Source: Verrucomicrobiota bacterium
GTDB taxonomy: Bacteria; Verrucomicrobiota; Verrucomicrobiia; Opitutales; Puniceicoccaceae
Assembly: GCA_038744685.1 (NCBI GenBank)
Contig: JBCDMB010000007.1
Location: forward strand, 62,001-126,000
Length of the DNA: 64,000 bases
Reading direction: 5' to 3'
The notes under the pieces: model-generated
What the model was told of the DNA's origin: nothing
Database searches by the model: none
What the model saw: only the letters and a program-made list of their open reading frames with translations
Part shown: positions 17,378-25,536 of the stretch, in pieces
How the letters are laid out: every line of letters begins with the position of its first letter
Numbering within the stretch: the first letter of the stretch is position 1
Position numbers and translations under genes: made by a program

Positions 17378-17726
17378 CCATCAGATCGTCCGTTGCTGCG
17401 TCTTCAGAGATTCGCACTCGAATCAACCAACCCTCTCCGTAAGGATCTGAATTCAAAGTCTCTGGAGAGTCTTCGAGATCACTATTCACGCCTTCAACTA
17501 CTCCTCCAACCGGCAGATAAATATCTGATGCGGCTTTCACGGACTCCACCACGCCAAAAGTGTCCCCTGAGCTGAACTCCGAACCAACGTCTGGCAGCTC
17601 GACAAAAGTGATGTCGCCTAACGCTTCCTGAGCGTGGTCAGTAATTCCTACGGTGGCTACACCTGCTTCAATTTTCACCCACTCGTGGTCTCTCGTGTAT
17701 TGAAGATCGCTAGGAGTGTTGCTCAT
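17340..17726 (-). CDS. gcvH: Glycine cleavage system H protein
   Basis: A 128-residue lipoyl-carrier protein that shuttles the aminomethyl group between the P, T and L proteins. It opens YTRDHEWVK and carries the lipoyl lysine in GVVESVKAASDIYLPVGG. The end NSDPYGEGWLIRVRIS is typical of the family. It is located 27 bases after gcvT in one transcript. No gcvP is in the window. Lipoylation can be served by lipB (27886) or the LplA homologue (54652). Confidence 0.96.
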   Translation of the reverse strand: MSNTPSDLQYTRDHEWVKIEAGVATVGITDHAQEALGDITFVELPDVGSEFSSGDTFGVVESVKAASDIYLPVGGVVEGVNSDLEDSPETLNSDPYGEGWLIRVRISEDAATDDLMDAQAYGEYCENE

Positions 17727-17752
17727 TGTCTCTGGCTTTTATTCGGTAGAAA

Positions 17753-18838
17753 TTATCGGTGCAAGGGTGGTTTAGCAAAAATGACAGGGAGCCGTTTACC
17801 TCTCGAGTCAACTTCCGCCGTATCCCCAGTAAAAGAGGCATCGATTAGGGCAGAACCAATCGGCTTATCCAGAATCGGACTCTTGGAGCCGGAAAGCACC
17901 TTTCCAATCTCTTCATCTTCCGAGTATAAAAGCATCTCTTCGCGAGCGATCCGCCGATCCCCAACGGTAAAAAAGCGAACGGTTTGTTCCGAACCGATCT
18001 GTTTCTCGAGCTGAAGAGCATCTTTCCCAACAAAACGCGGTTTCTCTTCCTTTACAGCCCAACCAAAGCCAGCTGCAACCGGTGAGATCTGTTCCGTCAA
18101 CTCATGCCCGTACAGCGGTAGACCCGCCTCGAGTCGAAGACTATCCCGCGCTCCAAGACCAATCCATTCGATCGTATCTCCCGCTTTCAATCTCTTTGCC
18201 AGCTCCAGCGCGTTCTCTGCCCTCACAAACAGTTCAAAACCATCCTCTCCAGTGTAGCCTGTTCGACTGGCAACGATAGAAATGCCGGCGACTTCGGCCT
18301 GTAACAGGTGAAACCGCTTCACGCCGCTCCAGTCTACCTCAAGCACATCGTTCAGGTAGGAAACTGCTTGTGGGCCCTGAACTGCTAAAAGCGCCCAATC
18401 CTCTGATTCGTCGGCCAAAGAAACGTCGAAAAGTCCAGACCGCTCGTTCATCCACCGCCAATCCTTTTCTCGATTCGACGCGTTTACAACGACGAGGAAA
18501 GAGTCTTCGGTCAGGCGATATGCAATCAAGTCGTCAACCACTCCACCCGCTTCATTGCACATGGGGCTGTAGACTGCCTTACCGGGAGGACAATTGCCGA
18601 TGCGATTGGTAAGCACATAATCTAGAAACTCATCTGCCTGCGAACCGGAAACCATGAATTCCCCCATGTGGGAAACGTCAAAGACGCCTACTCTATCCCG
18701 GACCTGACGATGCTCTTCCAGGATCCCTCGGTAAGAGACCGGCATCTCCCATCCCGCAAAATCCACAATTCTTGCACTCGCCGCAACATGGGTTTCAAAG
18801 AAAGAGGTACGCCTTAGAATCGATTCCGTATCCGACAC
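17753..18838 (-). CDS. gcvT: Aminomethyltransferase (glycine cleavage T protein)
   Basis: About 361 residues. It moves the methylene group from aminomethyl-H protein to tetrahydrofolate. Recognisable segments are RIVDFAGWEMPVSYRGI, GVFDVSHMGEF, SRTGYTGEDGFELF and GLGARDSLRLEAGLPLYGHEL, in the usual order. The open frame runs back to 18982 but would overlap tRNA-Leu, so I place the start at GTG 18838, just before SILRRTSFFETHV; GTG 18856 is another option. This gives the normal family length. No glycine riboswitch is visible upstream. Confidence 0.93.
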   Translation of the reverse strand: MSDTESILRRTSFFETHVAASARIVDFAGWEMPVSYRGILEEHRQVRDRVGVFDVSHMGEFMVSGSQADEFLDYVLTNRIGNCPPGKAVYSPMCNEAGGVVDDLIAYRLTEDSFLVVVNASNREKDWRWMNERSGLFDVSLADESEDWALLAVQGPQAVSYLNDVLEVDWSGVKRFHLLQAEVAGISIVASRTGYTGEDGFELFVRAENALELAKRLKAGDTIEWIGLGARDSLRLEAGLPLYGHELTEQISPVAAGFGWAVKEEKPRFVGKDALQLEKQIGSEQTVRFFTVGDRRIAREEMLLYSEDEEIGKVLSGSKSPILDKPIGSALIDASFTGDTAEVDSRGKRLPVIFAKPPLHR

Positions 18839-18945
18839 TAGTAGAGTAGTCCCCACAAATCCTACCACAGGCAAGGGAAAATCGGTTTGGCTGAATTTTT
18901 CTCGACTCTCTTGAAGAAGAGACGTTTTCTCACGGATCTGAGAGT

Positions 18946-19031
18946 GCCCGGGTGGCGGAATAGGCAGACGCGGTAGACTCAAAATCTGCTTCCCTCTGGG
19001 AGTGTGGGTTCGATTCCCACCCCGGGTACCA
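18946..19031 (+). tRNA. tRNA-Leu (anticodon CAA)
   Basis: A class II tRNA. The acceptor GCCCGGG (18946-18952) pairs with CCCGGGT (19021-19027), ending on a G-U pair. The anticodon arm is GTAGA-CTCAAAA-TCTGC, the variable stem is around TCCCTCTGGGA and the T-arm is GTGGG-TTCGATT-CCCAC. CCA is at 19029-19031. The three-copy 165-bp repeat begins on its last base. Confidence 0.95.
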
Positions 19032-19471
19032 GCCTTCGTCTCGGACCTAGCGGTCCGGCACTACGGCTGGCTTCGCCTGAGGAACAAGGAAAACGATGGT
19101 AGATACTAGCACGAGAGACGAAGGCTGTCCGCCGAAGTGCCGTGACGAAGTCGCGGACGCAGGAGGACCTACGAAAAAAGAGCACTTTTGAACGTAGCCT
19201 TCGTCTCGGACCTAGCGGTCCGGCACTACGGCTGGCTTCGCCTGAGGAACAAGGAAAACGATGGTAGACACGAACACGAGAGACGAAGGCTATCCGCCGA
19301 AGTGCCGCGACCAAGTCGCGGACGCAGGAGGACCTACCAATAAAGAGCACTTTTGAACGTAGCCTTCGTCTCGGACCTAACGGTCCGGCACTACGGCTGG
19401 CTTCGCCTGGGGGAACAAGGAAAACGATGGTAGACACGAGCATGAGAGACGAAGGCTGTCCGCCGAAGTGC
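19031..19471. repeat. Three tandem copies of a 165-bp hairpin repeat
   Basis: Copies begin at 19031, 19196 and 19361, exactly 165 bases apart; the third stops near 19471. Each contains an outer stem of 12 perfect pairs (AGCCTTCGTCTC at 19031-19042 with GAGACGAAGGCT at 19115-19126 in copy 1), an inner hairpin CGGACCTAGCGGTCCG, and a second stem GTCCGC (19127-19132)/GCGGAC (19153-19158). Copies differ at only a few positions. The middle is related to the repeats at 3569 and 4021. The leftward open frame across it is not a gene. Confidence 0.9.
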
Positions 19472-19518
19472 TCTAAGAATTGCAATTTTCCAAACGGTTC
19501 CGCACCCTTCGATTCTTC

Positions 19519-20208
19519 ATGGTTCCACCGAAAACAAAGAAAGAGGCATCGCTCGCTGCTGTACTCTCGACTGTCTTGGCCGCAGTGGTAGTCGGTGTGG
19601 TCCTTGGATTCGTCTATCAAGTCCGTTTTATCCCCACATTCGTGCGCACTGCTGACGCGGTTGCTAGTCCGGATTCAGACGGAAGACCTACCTTCCTCTT
19701 GGGCATTCAATCGCCCGGGGCAAATTTGAACCGAGCGATGCGCCAACTGAGTGATTCAAACAGCGAAGAATCTGTGGTTAGCCTCACGGCCGGGGATTTG
19801 AACGAGATCGCTGATGAATACCTCAATCTAACGCTCGGAAAGCAGCAGGCATTGAGTAACTCGTCCGAACCGACCTATGCGATTCTGCCAGACACGCCCA
19901 ACTTCAATCTCGTCGAAAGCAAACTTCAGGTCCTCGTGCCCTTCGATATTCTTTTTTTTGGAATGAAGGGTGAGGGTTTTTTCGTTTCGATAGGCGAGTT
20001 TGTTCAAAAGGACGGGAAGCCTTCTTTTTCGGTGGAAGAGTCGTGGATCAATTCAGCCAGAATGCCAGCTTTTGCAGCGAGCTTCGTAGTCGACCGCTTT
20101 ACAAAAGCTATTGGCAATATGGTAGAGGACTCCCTTCTTGCCAAAGCTTGGACGAACGTGGACCACATCGAGATCGATGGAAACTCAATGGCCATTACGA
20201 TCCGGTAA
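19519..20208 (+). CDS. Membrane-anchored protein, unknown function
   Basis: A 229-residue protein from ATG 19519 (an upstream TTG at 19480 would extend into the repeat). One N-terminal membrane helix (about residues 10-32: SLAAVLSTVLAAVVVGVVLG) anchors an extracytoplasmic domain. That domain includes LTAGDLNEIADEYLNL and ends IDGNSMAITIR, the last strand of a beta sheet. No family recognised. The next gene, another exported protein, follows after 19 bases, so they probably act together in the envelope. Confidence 0.65.
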   Translation: MVPPKTKKEASLAAVLSTVLAAVVVGVVLGFVYQVRFIPTFVRTADAVASPDSDGRPTFLLGIQSPGANLNRAMRQLSDSNSEESVVSLTAGDLNEIADEYLNLTLGKQQALSNSSEPTYAILPDTPNFNLVESKLQVLVPFDILFFGMKGEGFFVSIGEFVQKDGKPSFSVEESWINSARMPAFAASFVVDRFTKAIGNMVEDSLLAKAWTNVDHIEIDGNSMAITIR

Positions 20209-20227
20209 CCCTACCGAGTGTGCATAA

Positions 20228-21460
20228 ATGAATAGATGCTTATTACTTCTTTTGTTCCTTTCTGGATCGATCGTCTCGCCACGATTCGTTTTTTCTCAAG
20301 AGTTGGTCCAGCCTCCTCTTGCACCTTCGCCCTCGGTTTTCGAAGGCAGCGCAGGCGTCTTTGACTTTGTCGCTGCAGACCAAGGGTCTCTTCAGATTGC
20401 CCGTGTAATCGGACGCAAAGTAGTGGAAGTCTGTGATGAGTTGCTTACACCACCCCTGGAGCGTATCCCGAAAATTGCTGTAAAGCTCGCTCCGGAGGGA
20501 CGGGGAAATCTCGAAGGAGAGAGTTATCTCCTCTATCAGGATATTGCCGGCGACTACGGAATCGCGGTGAACTGGACTCCAGAATTATCGATATCCGTAT
20601 TCACGAAGGCTCTGGTCGAAACTTACCTGAAACAGATTGTTTTTACTGTTTCAGACCGCAGGCGCGCGGAGGAAGTTCCCCCCTGGCTGATCGCTGGAGC
20701 TGATCTCAGAGTGCAGGTGGCACTCCGCCCATCTCTGATCGAATACTTAAGGGAGCTCGGTCGAGACTCCCCTATGGTCTCACTCGAAGAATTCACGACC
20801 AAAAAGGAGTTTTCCGATCTTACTACCGCAGATCGGATTGCCTCGTTCTGGTTTATCGAGCTTTTGATCCGGTCGCTACCCACCGACAAAGAGTTGAGAA
20901 ACGTCTTCGACTCAGTTGTCGAGGGAGAGACTGCCGTAGATTCGCTCCAGAAGCAGGCCGAGTCCCGCGGGGGTTTCTCGGGGGGTATCGAAGCGTGGTG
21001 GGTGATTGGGTTTCAGGATCTCGTTCACCGGGAAACTGGTATCGTCCTACCAATCGAGAGAACTGGGAAACAACTCTTCCTCCTGAATCGTTTTGAACTG
21101 ATCGAGGACGGACAGCCGATATTTACCGATGCGAGCGGGTTGTGGGATTATCGAGATAACCCTTTGATTCGGCAGTCTGCTACGGGGAGACTTGCTGAGA
21201 TCGATGCGGTGCTTCCCCGCGTTAATCCCATTTTCTACAACGCTTTTCGCAGTCTTGGTCTTCAGTTTCAGGCCCTTCTCGATGGCGATAGGGACGACTA
21301 TGAACTCCATTCAGAAGAGTTTGCCAGTGAGGCCCGAATCGCCGCAGCGATGGCCCGTGACGTTCGGATCCTTGCGGAGGACCCGAACGCGGATCTTCCG
21401 GAACCGGAGTTTATCATCCCGGAAGCTACCGGGATCCTTGGAGCTCAAGAAGGCGAGTAG
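20228..21460 (+). CDS. Exported protein resembling a degenerate peptidase-MA domain
   Basis: A 410-residue protein with a signal peptide (MNRCLLLLLFLSGSIVSPRFVFS). Residues 55-230 have the layout of gluzincin-like basic secretory or peptidase-MA domains: FTKALVETYLKQIVF where a zinc helix would be, then PPWLIAGADLRVQ resembling the PxWLxEGxA segment. The HExxH motif itself is absent, so no catalytic function is claimed. The C-terminal 150 residues (WDYRDNPLIRQSATGRLAEID and following) are helical. Cotranscribed with the preceding membrane protein. Confidence 0.6.
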   Translation: MNRCLLLLLFLSGSIVSPRFVFSQELVQPPLAPSPSVFEGSAGVFDFVAADQGSLQIARVIGRKVVEVCDELLTPPLERIPKIAVKLAPEGRGNLEGESYLLYQDIAGDYGIAVNWTPELSISVFTKALVETYLKQIVFTVSDRRRAEEVPPWLIAGADLRVQVALRPSLIEYLRELGRDSPMVSLEEFTTKKEFSDLTTADRIASFWFIELLIRSLPTDKELRNVFDSVVEGETAVDSLQKQAESRGGFSGGIEAWWVIGFQDLVHRETGIVLPIERTGKQLFLLNRFELIEDGQPIFTDASGLWDYRDNPLIRQSATGRLAEIDAVLPRVNPIFYNAFRSLGLQFQALLDGDRDDYELHSEEFASEARIAAAMARDVRILAEDPNADLPEPEFIIPEATGILGAQEGE

Positions 21461-21487
21461 CAACCGTCCAAGTCAGACAATTTCGCT

Positions 21488-23011
21488 CTATGGACGGGGA
21501 AAGAGGATCGTCTTCTCACCAAGGGTCGAGCCCGCAAGTAGGTCCGACCATTCCATTCCTTCGCTCCAATCGGCGACGGGCTCGCATCCAAGTAGGGCGA
21601 CAATCTTTGTGCTCACTTCAGGCATAACCGGTGTGAGGGCAGCAGCCGCAAGCCGAAGGCCCTCTGCCATGAAGGCAAGTGAGGTTTCCAACTCTTTACG
21701 GTCCTCTTCAGCTTCGGACTTCGCAAGCTTCCACGGCGCCCTGATTTCGGCGTATCGGTTGATGCTTTTGATGAAGTCAAAGATCTCCTCCAACGCGAAA
21801 TGGAACAGAAAACCATCGTAGGCTTCGCGCGCTTTTGACCAGTTCTTCTTCCATGTCTCCTGCAAGTCTTGCTCGGGACTTTCCTTGATCGAGCTTTCGG
21901 GAATTTTGTGGTCCGTAAATCGCCCGCCCATATTCAGCAGACGGCTAAGAAGATTACCAAGGTCGTTGCCGAGCTCCCCATTATAGCGGCTAAGAAAAAG
22001 CTCTTCGGAAAAGTCACTGTCCTGACCAACCGCCATTTCCCTCATCACGAAGTAACGGAAGGAGTCTGCTCCAAAACGCTCGACCATCTCCAGAGGGTTG
22101 ACGACGGCCCCCGTGCTTTTTGACATCTTTGCACCCGACAAAGTCCACCAACCGTGAACCAACAAGTGTTTAGGCAACGAAATCCCACAGGCATGCAGCA
22201 TGATGGGCCAGTAAACCGAATGAGGCGGTAGCATAATGTCCTTGCCGATCACATGATAGTCTGCAGGCCAAAATTCATCAAAGTCGTGGCTACCGTATCC
22301 GATAGCAGAGATATAATTGACCAGTGCATCGAACCAAACGTAAGTCACAAAACCATCGTCAAAAGGAAGGGGGATTCCCCACGATAGTCTTTCGACTGGT
22401 CTCGAAATACAGAGGTCATTCAACGGTTCCTTCAAAAACTCCTGAACCTGCTTCAGTCGATAGCGCGGGTAAATGAAGTCCGGGTTATCCCGAAGAAAGC
22501 CGATCAACCATTCCTGATATTTACTCTGTTTGAAGTAGTAGTTGCGCTCGGTGATGGGCTGGACGTCGCCAAACTCCTCAGGCCATTTTCCATCTACTTT
22601 GTCCTTTTCGAGAACAAACTGTTCAGCGCGTGTGCTGTAAAACCCTGAATACTCCGCTAGGTAGATCTCGCCCGCATCATAAAGCTTCTGCAAAAGGCCT
22701 TGCACGACTACACGGTGACGTTCTTCGGTTGTTCGAATAAAATCGTTGTTCGAAATGTTGAGATCGCGGCAAAGTGCCTGAAAATCTTCGGCGATAGAGT
22801 TCGTGTACTCGATCGGTTCGACCCCTTCCCGTTGGGCTGATTGTTGGACCTTCTGCCCATGTTCATCCATCCCAGTGAGAAAATAAACATCCTCCCCTGA
22901 CATACGACGGGTTCGTGCAATTACATCAGTAAGCACCTTCTCGTAGGCATGCCCGAGGTGAGGCTTACCATTCGCATAGTCAATTGCGGTCGTAATGTAG
23001 AACTTCTTCAT
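21488..23011 (-). CDS. metG: Methionyl-tRNA synthetase
   Basis: A 507-residue class I synthetase. The HIGH motif is PHLGHAYEK, the KMSKS motif is GAKMSKSTGAV, and LTGMDEHGQK and YVWFDALVNYISAIG are the other conserved pieces. In the connective peptide the usual zinc-knuckle cysteines are missing: the segment reads YSGFYSTRAEQFV where others have a CxxC. It ends with the anticodon-binding helical domain and has no C-terminal tRNA-binding (Trbp111-like) domain. Start ATG at 23011. Divergent from the lipoprotein at 23089. Confidence 0.95.
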   Translation of the reverse strand: MKKFYITTAIDYANGKPHLGHAYEKVLTDVIARTRRMSGEDVYFLTGMDEHGQKVQQSAQREGVEPIEYTNSIAEDFQALCRDLNISNNDFIRTTEERHRVVVQGLLQKLYDAGEIYLAEYSGFYSTRAEQFVLEKDKVDGKWPEEFGDVQPITERNYYFKQSKYQEWLIGFLRDNPDFIYPRYRLKQVQEFLKEPLNDLCISRPVERLSWGIPLPFDDGFVTYVWFDALVNYISAIGYGSHDFDEFWPADYHVIGKDIMLPPHSVYWPIMLHACGISLPKHLLVHGWWTLSGAKMSKSTGAVVNPLEMVERFGADSFRYFVMREMAVGQDSDFSEELFLSRYNGELGNDLGNLLSRLLNMGGRFTDHKIPESSIKESPEQDLQETWKKNWSKAREAYDGFLFHFALEEIFDFIKSINRYAEIRAPWKLAKSEAEEDRKELETSLAFMAEGLRLAAAALTPVMPEVSTKIVALLGCEPVADWSEGMEWSDLLAGSTLGEKTILFPRP

Positions 23012-23088
23012 TCAGAATCCGAACGAATGCGTTACCAAGGAGGAACTCAACCTTTGAATACGCCTCTCCGACCGAGAGGGAGATTGGG

Positions 23089-24069
23089 ATGCCAAAATCA
23101 AGGTCCAAAAAAGAATCTCCGTTACAGGCAAAACACGCTCTGCTCCTTGGCAAAAAACAAAAAGATTCTACCCTCTTTAGTGTGAACTCATTACTCTCCA
23201 CTCTCCGCCATTCCGGCGTGGCCTTCGTCGCCGGATTTACGGTATCCTGTGCTTCTCCCTTTCCTGAGACTTCTGCGAAAAGTATAGAAGACTACTGGTT
23301 CGATAAGGCAGAAATCACCCGATACGATCTGGAGCAGTTGCGGTATGGCGAGATCCGGTCTGGCGAAAGTGTCCTGATTTTTGTCACCGAGCCCTTTCTC
23401 TCCGAGCAACAGGTGAAGCACGAGTACGGTCCCGGAGATGATGCCGTTCCCGTTCTGAAGCTAAATCGCCTGCGGTCCTTTAAAACAGGAATTTATCCTT
23501 ACGAAATGATGACCTCGATTTTTCAGCCCGTGCACGAGACTGGCCCTGCTCCCTCGGGACTGAAAATAGCTACCAGCACTACAGAGTGGTGTGGACTCGT
23601 ATTCCAACAGGTCAACCGCCGCTCCGATGCCCTGGAGGTAGAGGTACGCTCCTACTTCCAGCGAGAGGCGGATCAGGACGTTTCCCTACCTGAGGCTTGG
23701 ACGGAGGATGAGCTTTGGACGAGACTTCGACTAGACCCGCAGTCTCTTCCAACGGGAGAATTTTCACTTTTCCCAGAAACCTTTTTTCAACGGCTGGCCC
23801 ATCTACAACCTGTTTTGGTTGAGGCAAGTGCGGAACTAGATTTTTCCGATGCTACCGCATCCTACACGATCAATACGCCCTCGTTAGCACGGACGATTTC
23901 GATCAGTTTTGAGAGTGATTTTCCTCACCGAATTCTTGGGTGGGAAGAGACGGTTAACGGGCAGCTCTTTTCGAAGGGCACAGCTACGCATTCCGAAATG
24001 CTTTACTATTGGGAAAACAACGCGATCAAAGACGAGCCTCTTCGCCAAAAGCTTGGATTTGATCGGTAG
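23089..24069 (+). CDS. Putative lipoprotein, unknown function
   Basis: A 326-residue protein. A hydrophobic stretch ends in a lipobox-like VSCAS near residue 55, preceded by an unusually long basic N-region (PKSRSKKES). A GTG at 23182 would give a normal-length lipoprotein signal peptide starting MNSLLSTLRHSG; ATG 23089 has the better ribosome site (GAGAGGGAGA). The mature part has YWFDKAEITRYDLEQLRYGE and LYYWENNAIKDEPLRQKLG. I recall similar uncharacterised septum-associated proteins in the phylum, but name no family. Followed by another exported protein after 76 bases. Confidence 0.6.
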   Translation: MPKSRSKKESPLQAKHALLLGKKQKDSTLFSVNSLLSTLRHSGVAFVAGFTVSCASPFPETSAKSIEDYWFDKAEITRYDLEQLRYGEIRSGESVLIFVTEPFLSEQQVKHEYGPGDDAVPVLKLNRLRSFKTGIYPYEMMTSIFQPVHETGPAPSGLKIATSTTEWCGLVFQQVNRRSDALEVEVRSYFQREADQDVSLPEAWTEDELWTRLRLDPQSLPTGEFSLFPETFFQRLAHLQPVLVEASAELDFSDATASYTINTPSLARTISISFESDFPHRILGWEETVNGQLFSKGTATHSEMLYYWENNAIKDEPLRQKLGFDR

Positions 24070-24145
24070 GGTTTCGAGTTGAGGGAGAAAGTTCGGGTAG
24101 GAGAAACAAGTCGACCTCACTCGGCCGCTCTGTTCTTCTTAACGG

Positions 24146-24931
24146 ATGAAAACTAGGACCCTTCCCGCAATACTAGCGTTCTCTTCCGTTTCCGTGTTCG
24201 CGGATATCTCAGGAGAGATTGGCGAGACTGTTTCGAAAACCCAGACTGCCCACAATCTAGAGTCCTGGTGGGGAAAAGACGTGGTGCAGGCAGACGTCCT
24301 CATTGATTTTGGCGGGATGATTGCAGTCGATGGAACATTCACGTTTGAAGCGCATGGTCCGAAAGCTCGGTACGACCGCAAGGACGGAACGACGATCTTT
24401 TTTGACGGGGAGACTGCGTGGGTTCACCCTGCGGAAGCCGAGGCGAGCCGGGGGCGATTTCACGTGCTCACCTGGCCCTGGTTCATCATGGCTCCATTCA
24501 AGATGGAAGGAGACGGAATACAACTCAGTGAACTAGAGGAAGGAACATTCAATGGTGAACCGCGGGTCACGCTTCTCCAAACCTTTGGTTCAGGAGTGGG
24601 AGACACTCCCGACGACTGGTACCGTTTTTTCATCAACCCTGACACCGGTGTTATCGAGGAAATGTCGTACATCGTCACGTACGGAAAGGACGCAGAGACT
24701 GCGAATGAAGAACCTTCCATAATCCGCTACCTTGATTACAGTGATGGCAGTGATCCGATAATCTCTCAGACCTATGAATTCTGGCTTTGGGACCCGGAAA
24801 ACCAGACTTACGCCGCAGATCAGCCAAAGGCAACAGGGACGGTTTCAAACATTACCTACCTGGACCTAGACGAAGAGGTGTTCGCAATTCCTGAAGGCGC
24901 CCGAGAGCTGACTCTTCCAGACGTCGATTAG
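24146..24931 (+). CDS. Exported protein, LolA/LppX-like fold suspected
   Basis: A 261-residue protein with signal peptide (MKTRTLPAILAFSSVSVFA). The mature chain is a series of long beta strands: AVDGTFTFEAHGPKARYDR, TTIFFDGETAWVHP, EPRVTLLQTFG, DWYRFFINPDTGVIEEMSY. This organisation (lipid-binding half-barrel with an early Trp-rich helix) resembles LolA-type or DUF6503-type periplasmic proteins. The family is an inference. It lies in a run of rightward envelope genes (23089-27884). Confidence 0.55.
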   Translation: MKTRTLPAILAFSSVSVFADISGEIGETVSKTQTAHNLESWWGKDVVQADVLIDFGGMIAVDGTFTFEAHGPKARYDRKDGTTIFFDGETAWVHPAEAEASRGRFHVLTWPWFIMAPFKMEGDGIQLSELEEGTFNGEPRVTLLQTFGSGVGDTPDDWYRFFINPDTGVIEEMSYIVTYGKDAETANEEPSIIRYLDYSDGSDPIISQTYEFWLWDPENQTYAADQPKATGTVSNITYLDLDEEVFAIPEGARELTLPDVD

Positions 24932-24965
24932 ATTGAACTACGAGTCGGATACCGGATGCTTGACA

Positions 24966-25436
24966 ATGCAGACTCTATCCCCGCTTCTTGATCGCATGAA
25001 ACTCGCTAATGCTCCCTCATACTGTCTCCTCGCTCTTCTCGTTCTTTTACCTTTTTCGGCTCGGTCTGAGGGATATCTCGGAATCAACATTTCGTCTCCG
25101 CTAGTAGTAAGCGGGACCGCTGGCTTGTATTTGGATTCCGGAGTGGAGGTAGGTAGCCAAGCTCTTCGCACCGGGATTGAAGGGGAGCTTGGGATTGGCG
25201 GTGGAAAAATTCTCATTGGAATGGACACGATCGGCCAAGGATTGGGTTACGGTATCAAAGGAAGTCTGCTTCGGACTTGGTTTGAGCCAATCGGTGCGGA
25301 TGAGGACAACACCTACCTTGGTCTTGAAGTGCAAGGGAGTATCCAATCCTTAATCCTCTCCCTCGGAGGCTATCGACGGGTGGACGGGGACGGAGACGGG
25401 TGGCTAGGAACCGTGTCACTCGGTTTTCGGTTTTGA
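24966..25436 (+). CDS. Small outer-membrane-like protein
   Basis: A 156-residue protein from ATG 24966; ATG 24996 (MKLANAPSYCLLALLVLLPF) gives a tidier signal peptide, and TTG 24933 is also open. The mature part is glycine-rich, with alternating strands (LGINISSPLVVSGTAGLYLD, GKILIGMDTIGQGLGYGIKG) and an end of VSLGFRF. A terminal aromatic residue is typical of outer-membrane barrels. It resembles no named family that I can place. Confidence 0.6.
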   Translation: MQTLSPLLDRMKLANAPSYCLLALLVLLPFSARSEGYLGINISSPLVVSGTAGLYLDSGVEVGSQALRTGIEGELGIGGGKILIGMDTIGQGLGYGIKGSLLRTWFEPIGADEDNTYLGLEVQGSIQSLILSLGGYRRVDGDGDGWLGTVSLGFRF

Positions 25437-25536
25437 CCGTAGGCCAAACTTAGCCTTTGCGAGGGAAGCCTCGTTTTCAGCTGGTTATTCATCTGAAATC
25501 TTGTCACCACCTGCAATACCCGCATGATGTCTGGGT

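Noticed and set aside
18839-18945. Glycine riboswitch upstream of gcvT
   Set aside because: The leader is only about 107 bases, ends at a divergent tRNA gene and lacks the conserved glycine-aptamer blocks.
19031-19471. Tandem repeats considered as a CRISPR array
   Set aside because: Units are 165 bases long, self-complementary and contiguous, with no unique spacers and no cas genes.
18979-19620. Leftward open frame of 213 codons over tRNA-Leu(CAA) and the tandem repeats
   Set aside because: It is the antisense and flanking translation of a tRNA and three hairpin repeats; its repeated Arg/Ser/Gly-rich peptide simply mirrors the DNA repeat and it ends in the well-known false peptide from tRNA-Leu.
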